Positions 34,764-45,144 of a DNA stretch of 64,000 nt are shown in pieces. Position numbers and translations under genes: made by a program. Source of the stretch: Prosapia bicincta (lineage: Eukaryota; Arthropoda; Insecta; Hemiptera; Cercopidae). Position 1 is the first letter of the stretch. Every line of letters starts with the position of its first letter. The DNA is taken from assembly GCA_036971475.1 (NCBI GenBank), contig JBAIZL010000001.1:216615444-216679443 (forward strand), written 5' to 3'. The notes under the pieces were generated by a model, which saw nothing but the letters and a program-made list of their open reading frames with translations, was not told where the DNA came from and did not search any database.

Positions 34764-37700
34764 TAAATTTCAATATAAATTATTAATGTTGCTTGATGTA
34801 ATCATCTTGAATTCACTGATTAAACTAATTTTAAAAATACTTAACTAAGTGAATACGTAGATGCTTATTTGCTGACGCGTTTCAAAACATTCGTTCCTTT
34901 TACGAAGCTAACCCTCTACTGGTGGCATCAGTTGGGTGTAAAGGCTCTAACGGGAATAGATTTATGACTGTGGAATGGGTTGGGTTGTGTGAGTTGTGTG
35001 TCATATAATAGAAAAGGCTGTTGGCTTCAAAGTGTGTATGATCATTTAATAAGTTTTCTTTATCTGTTGCGTAGTGTTTGTAGATTTCATATTTTTCTAA
35101 GGTTGTTAGTTTTTTACTTTGTTTTTAATGTGTGTAGAACATTTAAATTAGTGTGTATGTGTGTGTGTGTGTGTGTGTGTTGGGTTTTTTTAGGTGTGTT
35201 TGTGTAGCTGGATTTAGGGTTTGTTTGTTTTATTTGGGTAATGTGTTCTTCGAAACATGTATAGAATGACCTGCCGGTTTGGCTGATGTCATGTAACGAT
35301 TGTCCCAACTATTACTAGTTTAATAAATTGTATTTGAATATGAGTGGATGAATAAAAAGTATTTTATTAACGACTGAAAATTTGTTCAAGATATATATTG
35401 GGAGAGTGTGAGCTATTTGTTGCCTAATTCTCATTTAATATAACATAAAAGAGGGAGCTTTGTAGCAATATTTATTCCTGTTTATCCTAGATTTACTAAA
35501 AACTTTTTCAGTTACATTTTTCATCTCATTTTTTGGTCAAAAAACAGAAACAGCAACTTATACGAAAAACCTAATTGGCATTTTTAAAAAAATGTACTTG
35601 TTAATGTATCAATTTCAGACCTATGTTTATATGATATTTTTTCTTAGTTTTAGCTGTAGATTGAGCTGTGAAAATTCAACTATTGCTTAATGAATCACTC
35701 TTTATAATAATTAGTACAGAACTCTTGTATGTAGGTAAGACAACATAAAATATTATAAATTAACATGTGTATTTCAAATTTTTGTAAAATTATGCTTACA
35801 AATACAGTAGAGTCTCGAAATTCCGAGCTTCAATTAAATTCAAGTCTGGCTTGGAGTTGGCTTAGTCGCTCAATTAATCAGGTAAGCAGTGGTACTTGAA
35901 AAGAAATTTTAATGTCAGCATTTTCGGTTTCATATAAGAACTAGAGTGGCGATTTAATGGATAGATAACTGTTCAAAGAGTGGTTTATTAAGTTTGTGTC
36001 CGAAACTGAAAAGTTTTTAAAAGCAAAGAATTTACCTCAGAAGGCAATACACCGTGGTATTTCAATGAAGATCAACTGTACTCCGGTGATATCCATGCTT
36101 TATTTCTACCCGCAAATGTTACAAGCCTAATCTAGGCGATGAATCAGGGTGTTCTGGAATATAAGGAAAAAATATAGACGTTACCTTTTACAATCTCTCT
36201 TGGAAGCGCCTAAAGGAAAAGAAAGCACTGTAGGTTTCCTAAAAAATTACAGTTAAGGGTGTTGTGTACTGGATAGCTGAACCACAAAATGTAAAAAGAA
36301 ACATTAAGTTGTTGTGGGATAAAAAAAACTGAGTCGTGACGAAACTGTTAACTGTGTTATTGATCCACAAGAAGAAATAGATTTTCTTATCAAGAAACTT
36401 CCAGGGTGTGAACTATTTGAGATAACAGATGTTACGATTATGAAATGGAACAAAAAACTACTGAAGGCACTGACGATGAGAATAAAGATGAAGGTTAGAC
36501 TGCCATGGTCGAGAATAAAGAGAAGGGAAAATTAGTCATGGTGACAGAACAACCGCCTTGGAAACTGCACTATGCTATGATGAACAACTTATTCCAAACC
36601 AACATTAATTTATTTAAGTACTGTAATCAATTAAGTTCTATAAATTTATTTTGTGCAATCTTAATTATAGTATTAAAGTTCATTAGAACGCCTTTTTTTC
36701 TAATGCAATCTGAGTTGTCGGTAATCCGAGGGGGTCTCGGTCCTATCTAGCTCAAATTATAGAGACTCTATTGTAATTTTTTGTAACAACAAATTTAAAG
36801 CAATTTAAATAGTTATGTATGACAATAAATAATCAAAGGAAAGGGATTAAAGCTATCTAAGTCTTGTTTATAATTCAAATAATTTTTAGGTACGAATTTT
36901 AAAAACAGAAGTTTTATAAAATTGAAATAATTAGTTGTGATTGTCAATTTTATTTACTTTACAAACTCATTGCAAATATTTTTTACAAATTATTTTTGTT
37001 TTGAAGTAAAAGTTTTAAAATTGTTTGTAAGATCTGCATGACAAACATGCACTCTGAAATTCAGTTAGACATCTAATTTATAATGCAATTACACAAGTTG
37101 AACTGAGTGAAACAAAATATTTTTAATTGAATAAGTAGTAAGAATATTTGTCACTCAGTCTTTTTACTTTTCCATATTTGCAAAGACTGAAATAGAAAAT
37201 TATGAGAGAGGTTTTTTAGAACTGACCAGCCCACAATACCTGTGCTTCGAATCCATCTAAAAATAAATTACTTTAAACATAAATTATAATACCACTTACC
37301 ACTAAACCACATTATAAACATCATTTTTTTGGTAATTTTATGTTCGCGGAATTTGTTAACTAACAGTGCCAAAGGAAATATATTGCACGCTCGTCCAATC
37401 AAACATAATATGAGACTCCATATAACCAATTCAGGTTCCACCCTATGACGAAAACTGAATATGGCCAACCCTAGATATGCGAAAACACAGGTTTCAGCAA
37501 TGAAAGCTAGAGTCCGCATAGTCTGTTGCATAGTAATCTGGGTGACTGTTGATAAGTTGTAATGAGTATAGTGTGACATTACAACTCCACAGAATAGTAT
37601 TGCCATGATTCCTAGAAACAAGAAACGAGTTATAGGAAATTTATTTACTTAATATTAAAATATAGGCTTTAAGCTCTATTAAAACTAACCCCATTAATAC

Positions 37701-39763
37701 CTACATAAAACAATCACATACAGATTAACACTTTGATTTTGATCAGGTCATCTGTGACAGCAGCGCACCCAGAATTTTGCTAAGAGGGGGGGCCAAAGAT
37801 ATCAACAATAGGAGGGGACATCAACTAAGTTGTAATATTCCCCAAAATCAGTCTTTACTTCAATGCATACTTTGTTTTACTTAAGGGTGCAAACTCAACA
37901 ACTGTGTATTTTTATGAAATATTCCTGAAGCTTTTATTGTTGATGCACTTAAAGATTATTAACATTTTAATTTGCTAATTAACTAACGCTCCTAATACTT
38001 GAGGCTCAATTAAAACTAAAAATTTATTAATAATACTTATTTATTGGTCAATCTTGGTAGTTAAATTTATATATGGCATATCCCCACCATACCTTTTCCA
38101 ATGAAGGATGACACTAATCATTTTGTATGTTTATAGCGATGGTCAGGGGAAGTCTAGGCTTCCTTTCCCTCCCCCTTTCAGTGCGCCACTGACCTGTAAC
38201 CAAGCTCAGTGAATAACCAGGTCACATGAGACCAGTTATACATAAATAGCACAGTTATGAGACTATGTTTTACATAAATCCTTAATGTTTTTTTTTATTA
38301 TTGAGCTTGGGTCATTGGTTATTAAGTGTTAAATAACTGTCTTTCCAAAATTACTAGTTTACAAACTACTTTCTAGAAAAAATCGAATTAACTTACAAAC
38401 CTGAAAGGTGTATTCCTTCAGCTAATGCATAAGGAGCATAAGTAAACACCAACATCATAGCAAATTCTAAAGATGGATTTTTGCGGAGATCTACATGTTT
38501 AAGTAATAAAGCGCTTATTAAAGCAAAAACAACACCGATACCAGCTGATGCAAAAAACATAAGACAAAATCTGTTGAAGGCAGAGACCATTGATTCAAAA
38601 GGAGACATATCGGGATTATTTGACTCCAAAATGGAAGTTGTAAGAACTATGGCAATAGCATCATTAAGGATACTTTCTCCAAAAACTAACATGTTTAACA
38701 CTGGATCAACATCCAAGCAATGGAATATTGCAACTGTTGCAACGGGATCAACAGCTGATATTAATGAACCAAATGCAAAACTTTCAATAAAACTGAGATG
38801 ATATGCTACATCAGCAAGGCCTAAGAGATATATCCCTGCTCCTATTACTAAAGCTGAAATTGTTGTTCCAGCAATTGCAAAAACTAATATTGAACCAATG
38901 TTTTGAAAAAAATTTCCTTTATGAAGATTGTACCCAGACTCAAAAATGATAGGTGGTAATAAAACTAAAAAAAATGCAGTAGGCGAAAATGCTTCCTCTT
39001 TTCGCCAATTTCCAATTTTTTGATCAGATATAAAATTAATAATTAGACCAATCAATGCTCCTAAAAATACAATTACAACACTTTCAGGCAAATACTGAAA
39101 ATTCGTCAACAACATGAAATGAATTAATAAAATTCCTAGTGCAAGGACACATAAAACAAAAAATATGGCCATTGAACTATTGTGCTCTGCCTCAGCAGAT
39201 CCTTTTTCTGGAAGAACTGGTTCATTTGGAGCTGAAGTTGTAGTTAAATTTGTGTCATTGGTTACAACAACTGGTAACAAGGGTGAAGAAGATATTTTTA
39301 AATCAAAAGCATCATTTAGGTCACTGTACAAAATTTTTGGTGTCTCTGTAGTTGACAAGCCTGGTTTTAAAGGATTGTATAATGTATCCATTTCATTTTT
39401 GTTCAATTTGGAATCCACAATATCCCTTCTAATACCTTCCTTTTCTACACTACTTGAAGCTTTTGAATACAAACTTTGATTCTCGCCAGTTTCAAACAAT
39501 TTATTGTTAGGAATAGTGGACAAGATACTACTTTTATCTGTTTTAGCATCCTGCAAAGCTTTGTTTAATCCTTTTCTAACTTCACTATCCCTAAAATTCT
39601 TATTACTTTTATCCGTTACGGTAACTTGTAAAACATCTTTTAATTTATGCTTATCTTCACTGTCTTCAACACTGTTTGGAGCAACATAATGCAAGGTTAG
39701 GATAAGAGAAAAAACTATATTTAATACAATCCTATTGTGCAATTTACAAAATTTCAACATCAT
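25288..39763 (-). CDS. NHE8: Sodium/hydrogen exchanger 8-type antiporter, complete, six exons
   Basis: NHE8 (SLC9A8) exchanges luminal H+ for Na+ or K+ in Golgi, endosomes and the apical membrane. Six exons (39763-38401, 37611-37300, 33615-33473, 31024-30941, 28678-28532, 25395-25288) join in frame to 718 residues. A signal peptide covers residues 1-28, then comes a long polar luminal stretch to about 195 with Asn-linked sites such as NDTNLT. Transmembrane helices start at about 197. FFLVLLPPIIFESGY (264-278) is the helix 4 signature, and VDPVAT (338-343) and GESILNDA (362-369) hold the transport-site Asp residues. The C-terminal tail has SEHLSEYTEEE and IPFFTRRFTQE, distinctive for NHE8, and ends TESEDDHAQQS. 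The human protein is 581 residues; the excess is in the luminal extension. All donors are GT. Confidence 0.95.
26134..26300. repeat. PLE-like palindrome, family H, inside the LINE
   Basis: Arms about 26134-26206 and 26228-26300 are inverted copies (AAATAAAAGACAT and its complement at the outer ends; ACTCATACACGTTTCAATG against its near complement inside). It separates the endonuclease part of the LINE from the rest. Confidence 0.85.
26210..26252 (+). ncRNA. Hammerhead-ribozyme-like motif, family H, canonical core
   Basis: Stem I ACUCA (26210-26214) pairs perfectly with UGAGU (26248-26252). Core CUGAUGA at 26215-26221, extra U, stem II AAUGAC/GACACU around UUU (four of six pairs; the sister arm implies a perfect AAUGUC/GACAUU), GAAA at 26238-26241, CGUG (self-complementary with GU), U16.1, A17. 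Core and cleavage site are fully consensus. Confidence 0.62.
28091..28531. other. NHE8 intron 5, exon-proximal part
   Basis: AT-rich, nothing recognised beyond the donor of exon 5. Confidence 0.5.
28532..28678 (-). CDS. NHE8: NHE8 exon 5
   Basis: 49 codons: GQAIDSEHLSEYTEEE, then IRGFAKYDLQYFIPFFTRRF. SEHLSE and PFFTRR are near-identical to vertebrate NHE8 tails. Donor GTAAGT at 28531. Confidence 0.95.
28679..29616. other. NHE8 intron 4, part before the hAT copy
   Basis: No recognised feature. GC content rises a little at 28780-28910 and 29220-29360. Confidence 0.45.
29625..30388. mobile_element. hAT-type non-autonomous element, copy 2 (no Tigger)
   Basis: Ends TAGAGACAGGCCGATTCC and, from the right, TAGGGATGAGTCGATTCC, with a perfect 8 bp target duplication ATTAAAAC (29617-29624 and 30389-30396). 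The inside aligns with both flanks of the Tigger in copy 1, for example CATCTTGGTCATA and AATAGGAATTT. It therefore shows the pre-insertion state. It lies in NHE8 intron 4 and has no coding region. Confidence 0.9.
30397..30940. other. NHE8 intron 4, remainder
   Basis: No recognised feature apart from the donor of exon 4. Confidence 0.5.
30941..31024 (-). CDS. NHE8: NHE8 exon 4, short basic linker
   Basis: 28 codons, FLQAHKKKPGRRRKHKEK then SLSLSKTREW. The LSKT core aligns with NLSKTEK of vertebrate NHE8. Preceded by a poly-A/T tract and TTTAG; donor GTACGT. Confidence 0.85.
31025..31885. other. NHE8 intron 3, exon 4-proximal part
   Basis: Poly-A run at 31028-31048 (a T-rich tract in the sense of the gene). 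At 31694 an AAAGGTGATTCAAAAATAGC block resembles the terminus of a Tc1/mariner-type element, but no partner end was found. Confidence 0.4.
31890..32100. repeat. PLE-like palindrome, family I
   Basis: Arms about 31895-31988 and 32000-32095 are inverted copies (TTAATTAAAACAACCTCTCACC and complement outside; GTACATTTCGACTACAAAG and complement inside). The centre is scrambled: a second TCATCTTCAG is inserted. Confidence 0.88.
31946..31988 (-). ncRNA. Hammerhead-ribozyme-like motif, family I, canonical core
   Basis: Minus strand: core CUGAAGA (31985-31979), extra U, stem II GAUUAC/GUAGUC around UUU (six pairs, one GU), GAAA, palindrome UGUACA, UA, AGG. The upstream stem I strand does not match, consistent with rearrangement at the palindrome centre. 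Confidence 0.58.
32320..32960 (+). pseudogene. Mariner transposase relic
   Basis: Plus-strand frames give the mariner catalytic domain: TGD then a stop then SWFFQYNPET (first Asp kept, next Glu codon now TAA), VMTITFFDSLGIVHKEFVPP, VYCRQVVKRLWKRVNRARPD, HLD then TALSVSQY with loss of the NAPAH segment, and SPDMSPCDFLLFPKAK (third Asp, DD34D type). Frameshifts and stops prevent function. The N-terminal domain and the TIRs were not found. It lies in NHE8 intron 3. Confidence 0.88.
32961..33472. other. NHE8 intron 3, exon 3-proximal part
   Basis: Contains a short CA-rich tract at 33305-33340. Nothing else recognised. Confidence 0.5.
33473..33615 (-). CDS. NHE8: NHE8 exon 3
   Basis: Encodes LRGAISYALSLHLEF, where the GLRGA-YALS block is a helix conserved in all NHEs, then the last helix ending GGSTMPLLK. 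Acceptor TTTACAG; donor GTAAGA. Confidence 0.95.
34059..34100 (-). ncRNA. Hammerhead-ribozyme-like motif, family J (left arm)
   Basis: Minus strand: stem I UCCU pairs perfectly with AGGA; GUGAAGA in place of CUGAAGA; GCUUUGCA-rich stem II shortened by three bases; GAAA (34075-34072); UGUACA; UC; AGGA. The cleavage triplet AUC is intact but C3 is lost. Confidence 0.55.
34151..34196 (+). ncRNA. Hammerhead-ribozyme-like motif, family J (right arm)
   Basis: UUCCU, core CUGAAGA at 34158-34164, stem II ending in UGC UUU GCA, GAAA at 34181-34184, UCUACA, CC, AGAA. The core is canonical here, but stem III and U16.1 are damaged. The two arms together define an intact ancestor. Confidence 0.55.
34256..34690. 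other. NHE8 intron 2, with a lone Tigger-like terminus
   Basis: At 34400 CAGTGGAGCGTCAATAATCC follows a TA and matches the left end of the element at 58901. No partner end was identified before the TA array at 34690. Nothing else recognised. Confidence 0.5.
34690..34758. repeat. (TA)n microsatellite
   Basis: About 34 TA units. Confidence 0.97.
34830..35310 (-). mobile_element. PLE fragment, family F, GIY-YIG tail and terminal repeat
   Basis: The minus strand from 35310 encodes a broken GQ then SQTGRSFYTCFEEHITQIKQ (the YIGQTGRSF half of GIY-YIG), followed by LNVLHTLKTK and the conserved C-terminal linker in decayed form. A GT microsatellite (35155-35180) has expanded inside this coding relic. 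The 3' side carries the family F terminal sequence with AACCCTCTACTGG and GCTGACGCGTTT. Confidence 0.8.
34869..34912 (-). ncRNA. Hammerhead-like motif, family F
   Basis: Minus strand: UUAGCU, UCGUAAA, A, stem II GGAAC/GUUUU around GAAU, GAAA (34883-34880), CGCG palindrome, UC, AGC. Layout as in the other families; the core is U-C-G-U-A-A-A. Stem I is only three pairs. Confidence 0.35.
35325..35420 (+). repeat. Dispersed repeat copy
   Basis: GTATTTGAATATGAGTGGAT and AAAAAGTATTTTATTAAC, matching 8275-8440 and 63265-63450. Confidence 0.6.
35421..35804. other. NHE8 intron 2, unassigned
   Basis: AT-rich, nothing recognised. Confidence 0.5.
35805..36773 (+). mobile_element. Tigger-like element, decayed
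   Basis: Ends CAGTAGAGTCTCG and, from the right, CAATAGAGTCTCT, each flanked by TA. The plus strand holds scrambled transposase pieces: a DIHALFLPANVTSL-type stretch in broken frame near 36080-36130, RRYLLQSLLEAPKGKES near 36180, and LPGCELFEITDVTIMKWN near 36400, which corresponds to the GC-ELKDTDISEWI segment of the Tigger at 9993. At 969 bp it lacks the N-terminal half. It is in NHE8 intron 2. Confidence 0.82.
36776..37299. other. NHE8 intron 2, exon 2-proximal part
   Basis: AT-rich, nothing recognised beyond the exon 2 donor. Confidence 0.5.
37300..37611 (-). CDS. NHE8: NHE8 exon 2
   Basis: Encodes IMAILFCGVVMSHYTHYN, ETCVFAYLGLAIFSF and KKMMFIMWFSG, corresponding to late membrane helices. 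Acceptor TTTCTAG; donor GTAAGT at 37299. Confidence 0.95.
37758..38191. mobile_element. Short hAT-like element (434 bp)
   Basis: Ends CAGCAGCGCACCCAGAATTT and, from the right, CAGTGGCGCACTGAAAGGGG, with an imperfect 8 bp duplication ATCTGTGA/ACCTGTAA. No coding region. It fills most of NHE8 intron 1. Confidence 0.6.
38401..39763 (-). CDS. NHE8: NHE8 exon 1
   Basis: Starts at the first of two adjacent ATGs and encodes the signal peptide, luminal extension and most of the membrane domain to GIHLSG. Donor GTTTGT follows at 38400. Of the two tandem Met codons, either could be used with no functional difference. Confidence 0.93.
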
Positions 39764-41863
39764 AGAGATGTATGATGTTTAATTGACTTTTTTTTAACTG
39801 TAACTAGTATGAAACCATTTGGGATGAAAAATACCTAACATTATTTTACAATTTCTATTGAAAAAAATAAATTAAACACAAAAACCCTTCACACTACGTC
39901 TTCTGCTTTTGCCATTTTCCTTTCCATATGACGTCGGTATCACAGATATATACGAACATAGATAAACATATGACAAATATTTGTTGTAAATGTATTTTTC
40001 AGTTATAATCTTATATAAACCAGTAATGTTAAAACTGTAGTTTTTTAAGTACAGAAAGAAAATCACTTTCATATGTAATTTCTATCTTAGATTACAAAGA
40101 GCATTTGTTCTAATGACAAAAATCTACATTTTTAAAATTACAGAAATATAGATTTAAAAAAAGCTTCCTTGAATTTCTATAATATAAGCTTTTTCATTTA
40201 CAAGATACGTAGCAGATAGTTTATTCTGTTATTCTTGAGTCTTCAGTAAAAACATTTAAAATTGTTGACGATTTCTTATACAATGTTTATCATATATTTA
40301 AAGTGAATTTTTAACCAATTTTTCCGCAACCAATCGATATGTAAATTCATGTTATTTATTGTATATACACCTTAAAATCGATTTTAAAAAATGATTTTTT
40401 TTAATACCCATTTCCTATTTCATTCATTGAGTGTGTATACAATAATTCGTTGATACATGTCAAAACATGTTCTCGAATATTCAACGTCATTGTGTCAATT
40501 CGTCATTTTTATGTGGTGGCAGGTTAAAGACTGAATCAAAGAGGAATAACAAGTACCGACTTCATTCACTGAAGATAATTTCTTTCTTTCCATTCAAAGA
40601 TCCGTACACTAAGAACCGATCACTTCAGTACAGTGTTTTCTGTTCTGTGATTATAAAATATTTTGTTTATGTTGAAGTGTTATTGCCGGTTAAAAGGTAG
40701 GCAGGAAGGTCTAACTCTAACATAAAAGTTATCGGTAATAGAACTTTTGACATGTGATGTTTGTTTACTTGTAGAATAATATTTTTTAGTTTATGGTAAG
40801 TATCAAACAAAGTAAGGACCTGTGTTTCTTGTAATTATTTTTCCACGTCCAGTTTTCTTGGTGATCAGTAGTAGTAATTTTTTTCATTGTCTATTGACTA
40901 CCTAGGAGTTCATATAAACCAATAAGTAAGTATAGTGGTTAATTTCTTGGTAATTAGCGACTACCTCTCTGATTGGCGAAATGTTTTAAATCCTGGTCAA
41001 TTTGATCATGCTGAACACGAATCTGAAGTTATTTGTAACGGCAAACATGAAATAAACTAATCTAACATGACCTAGGTGCTTACTAAAACTATGATTGCGC
41101 AAAATTTTTTATTCTAGTAAAAAATAGTAAAAAATTTAGATAGTAAAAAATTGCGCGAATCTTAGTGGCAAACTCAAGTCACATGACCCGCAAGATCCTC
41201 TCCGACTCTGACAAATGCCACGTGACTTTTTATTTGAAAAGGCACGAATCTTTGTTATTTTTAGTGGCAAACCAAAATCAACCCTTATGGGGATTGTAGT
41301 CGTGGGACCTGAAACATGCTTTCTAATTGACCAACTGATACCGCCTGACTTTTCTACCGAAAAAGCTTGTATTTAGTGTATGTGTGTGAGACGATGGGCT
41401 GTGACAGATCTTGCCATACATTATTTTTCGAAGCTTGTTTGTTCAATGAAAATCGGGTTATTGAGGCTTTATGTTCGCACAACGTGCTCCCGACGAAGAC
41501 GAACTGTTTGTAGTGCTATAACACAGTGAAGATCACTGACTACTTCAAGTTTAGGTGTGGGAAGGTTGTTTTGTTGCTAAAGTTAGGCCGGAAAAAGTGT
41601 GGGTGGAGGGTTTCAGCCAAGGTAGGTTCGTTTTTAGAGCAAACCAAAGTGAATATAAACCAACTCAGTGCAATATCAACTATGTACCAATCAAAATACC
41701 TAGTTTAAGTTAGTTTTATTTTATGTTAATTTATGTTTGCAGTTAAAAATAACTTCATATTCATGTTCATGATGGTTAAATTGACCAATAAATATATTTA
41801 TAGTAAATAAATCTTACAATAAATAAATCTTTAGTATTTTCTTAAAACATTTATAAAAATAAA
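39764..41863. other. Region upstream of NHE8
   Basis: Should hold the NHE8 promoter and 5' UTR. No coding exon recognised. Two E-box-type sites at 41178-41226 are listed separately. A repeated phrase (TTAGTGGCAAAC) occurs at 41162 and 41262. Confidence 0.45.
41178..41226. promoter_or_regulatory. Two CLEAR/E-box-like sites upstream of NHE8
   Basis: GTCACATGAC at 41178-41187 and GCCACGTGAC at 41217-41226 each differ by one base from the MiT/TFE consensus GTCACGTGAC. They lie about 1.4 kb upstream of the NHE8 start codon. The transcription start is unknown, and such 10-mers occur by chance, so this is tentative. Confidence 0.22.
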
Positions 41864-42943
41864 GGTAATTATTCCGACGTGCGACTACCGCTATTTTCGT
41901 GAAATTTTTTTACTTTTCTTATGTATTTTTACGTCCTAAACACGAATCCAACATTAATAATTGTCGCTGACGCCGTTTTTTTAAAATATACTTAAAAACA
42001 TAACCTTTATTGACGTAAGTTCAGACGCCCTACTACCGCTATTCCGACGTGCGACTACCGCTATTTTCGTGAATTTTTTTTACTTTTCTTATGTATTTTA
42101 ACGTCCTAAACACGAATCCAACAATAATAATTGTCGCTGACGCCGTTTATTTTAAAATATACTTAAAAAACATAACCTTTTTTGACGTAAGTTCAGACGC
42201 GCTACTACCGCTATTCCGACGTGCGACTACCGCTATTTTCGTGAATTTTTTTTACTTTTCTTATGTATTTTTACGTCCTAGACACGAATCCAACATTAAT
42301 TATTGTCACTGACGCCTTTTTTTAAAATTATACTTAAAAAACATAACCTTTATTGACGTAAGTTCAAACGTGCTACTACAGCTATTCCTACGTGCGACTA
42401 CCGCTATTTTCGTGAATTACCTACGAATTACTACCTACAAAGTATCCAGTCAGGATAGATTTGGTTATAATTTAATAAAGATAGATAGTAATTCTGAATA
42501 AAATTATTACCAAACCTAACCTGACTGGATACTTTGTAGGTATATTTTAATGTAGGTATATAATAATGTAATTACAGATCTAGACGTAGTGCAGTGCGCT
42601 GTAGCAACTGCGCGCTCGGTTCACGCTATAGGCCTACATGTCATTACAATGTAACATTTAAAATGTGAATTAAAGTAACTTTCACAAAAATTCATAAAAA
42701 TGTAGCGAACGTACATATGTAAAAACGTGAAAATACATAAGAAAAGTAAAAACAAATTCACGAAAATAGCGTTAGTCGTACGTCAATAAAGGTTAGTTTA
42801 GGTTATGTTTTTTAAGTATATTTTAAAAAAACGGCGTCAGCGACAATTATTAATGTTGGATTCGTGTTTAGGACGTAAAAATACATAAGAAAAGTAAAAA
42901 AATTTCACGAAACTAGCGGTAGTCGCACGTCGGAATAATTACC
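41864..42943. mobile_element. Foldback transposon with tandem-repeat arms
   Basis: Ends GGTAATTATTCCGACGTGCG and its complement, with a perfect 8 bp target duplication AAAATAAA (41856-41863 and 42944-42951). The left arm holds three full units of about 171 bp plus a partial fourth (units start at 41871, 42041, 42213 and 42384); the right arm holds about one and a half inverted units. No coding region. Long TIRs made of repeated units and an 8 bp duplication resemble Foldback/Galileo-type elements or MULE derivatives. The centre (42420-42545) holds two inverted copies of a motif found as a minisatellite at 47284-47585. Confidence 0.9.
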
Positions 42944-42951
42944 AAAATAAA

Positions 42952-43984
42952 TAATTTTAATAGAGAAACTTCAAATTATCTAGCTAAATACATTCTAATA
43001 TGCATATGAAAAGATAATTATTTATATAAGTCAAAATTATTTTATTGAAGAAATAATTTAAAATATGTGCATACAGAAACAAAAGCCGCTATCTACGTAT
43101 GAGTATAGGCCTGCAGTATTTGGTGAAAATGTAACTCGCAGCGTTTAAAAACTTTTTGTTTTACGATTTCACTAGCAGTAAACCAAAGGTCCTACAAAAC
43201 TGAAATAAAAAGAATAATAAAATCTAACTAATTATCTTAGACTTTTATGCTTACAAAACGTTTCTAACGAACAAAACTAACCAACAAATACAAAAAATGT
43301 TGCTTACTAACTTTTTTATGTTACTTAAAGTGGAACCCTAATTAAATCTAATTTTTCACGTTCTTTTAAATAATATATTACTTTTTGGTTTAATATTCTG
43401 AATGAGGGAATTATGCTGCTTATACCTGCCTAGTTTCAAAATTTAATTTCCACTCTAAGTGGTTTAAACCTTGATTTTAGTGAAAGTTTTAATTAATTTT
43501 TTTGCACTGCACTACACTGTATTGGAGGATTTTCCCCAGCTAAGATGGCAAATTCGGCTTCACTATCTCCCTATCTCTATTTCATTAGATGACTACTCTA
43601 TTTGTATTATGTGCTTTGTGGGTAAAACCAAAACTCAATTTATACAGAGGTTTTAAAATGGTACTATCGTGCTCCACATATTTTTGTTGTTGCCATCAGC
43701 AACTGGAAAGGCTTATCTTTGAGCAGGCACTTATGCCTCCCTTAGACCTCACTGTATCTGTTTGTGTATCCTCTAAGTTCTTTTTAATATTACGAATGAA
43801 ATTTCTTTGTTTTCACCTAGATCATTTGTGATCAATGCAACCAATTGCATGACTGCACAAATTTTGTTTTTATTTATTTTTATTCTAATGAAATTTCTTA
43901 TTGGAAAACTTGTGTCAGAAAGGTATTAGGAAAATACAGGTATTTAATAGATTTAGATACCATACTGTAAAATAAATTTACATT
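42952..43984. other. Intergenic, no recognised feature
   Basis: AT-rich sequence with no identified repeat or exon. Confidence 0.5.
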
Positions 43985-44042
43985 TTTAAATAAACTAATT
44001 TTAAACTACTTAACTAAGTGAATATGTAATTGATAACTTGCT

Positions 44043-44090
44043 GACGCGTTTGAAAACGATTGTTCCTTTTACGAAGCTAACCCTCTACTG
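44043..44090 (-). ncRNA. Hammerhead-like motif, family F (upstream repeat)
   Basis: Minus strand: UUAGCU, UCGUAAA, A, GGAAC/GUUUU stem II, then CAAA in place of GAAA, CGCG, UC, AGC. Same order as 34869-34912. Confidence 0.3.
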
Positions 44091-45144
44091 GTAGTTTAAG
44101 TAGTTTAAAATTAGTTTAATCAGTGAATTCAAGATGATTACATCAAGAAACTTCAGTATCAACCAACTGTCATCAGTAATCACCCACTACCGACGGACAA
44201 AGCTCAAGGTATACAAAACTTCCCTCCACATTTCCTTTAACACCCAATGCCTCAAACATAATCTAACACCAAATACGCTAAAATTACAATAAATAATAAA
44301 ACACCTGCTGCACAAAAAACAACAACACAAGCACAGAAAATATTTATCAAAAACAGCATCAAACAACAAACTATACGCTAAAAAAGACACACTTAATCAT
44401 ACCTTATACACATTACACCAAACCCTCCCAACAATGCTACACTACACGGAACTCGAAGAAATAATTCAATACATTAATGACTACACACATAAACAATTAC
44501 AGTTCATTAGAAACAAACAGAATCAAAAGCTACACAATCTCGCAACCCAAAGCAACATCACAATCTACACCGATCACTGTTTCCACCCACGCACCATCAA
44601 CACTACAAACATCAACTTCAGTACAAATGAATTAACTCTATTAAACAAAGGCCTAAAACAACCTACACTCCAAAAAATACAACCCCAAACAAATGTCGAA
44701 CATCCTTTTAGACACTGAAACTGCAATACAATACACAGATCCCACACACCACAAATACATTACACAAGACATTAAACATAAAATGCCCAACATAAACAAC
44801 TTAAACAATAAACCTACCATAAGTAATGAACATTCAACCCTTTAATCAATTATACAAAAACGCGACAAACATAACCTAAACCTCTTAAAAGCAGACAAAC
44901 ACCATAACCTCACATTTACCCTCGAATTAGAAGAAAACAATAAAATAAACTTTCTAGATCTTACTATCACCAAACACATCACTAGACATAATTTCAAAAT
45001 ATACAGAAAACCAACAACTACAGATATGGTCATACATAATACATCTAATCACCCCGCACAACACAAACACACTGCATTTAATCATATGTTACACCACCTA
45101 ATAAATATACCAATGTTAAAGAAAGACTACAACAAAGAACTTAA

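Noticed and set aside
38481..39479. Plus-strand ORFs over NHE8 exon 1
   Set aside because: Antisense shadows of the antiporter gene.
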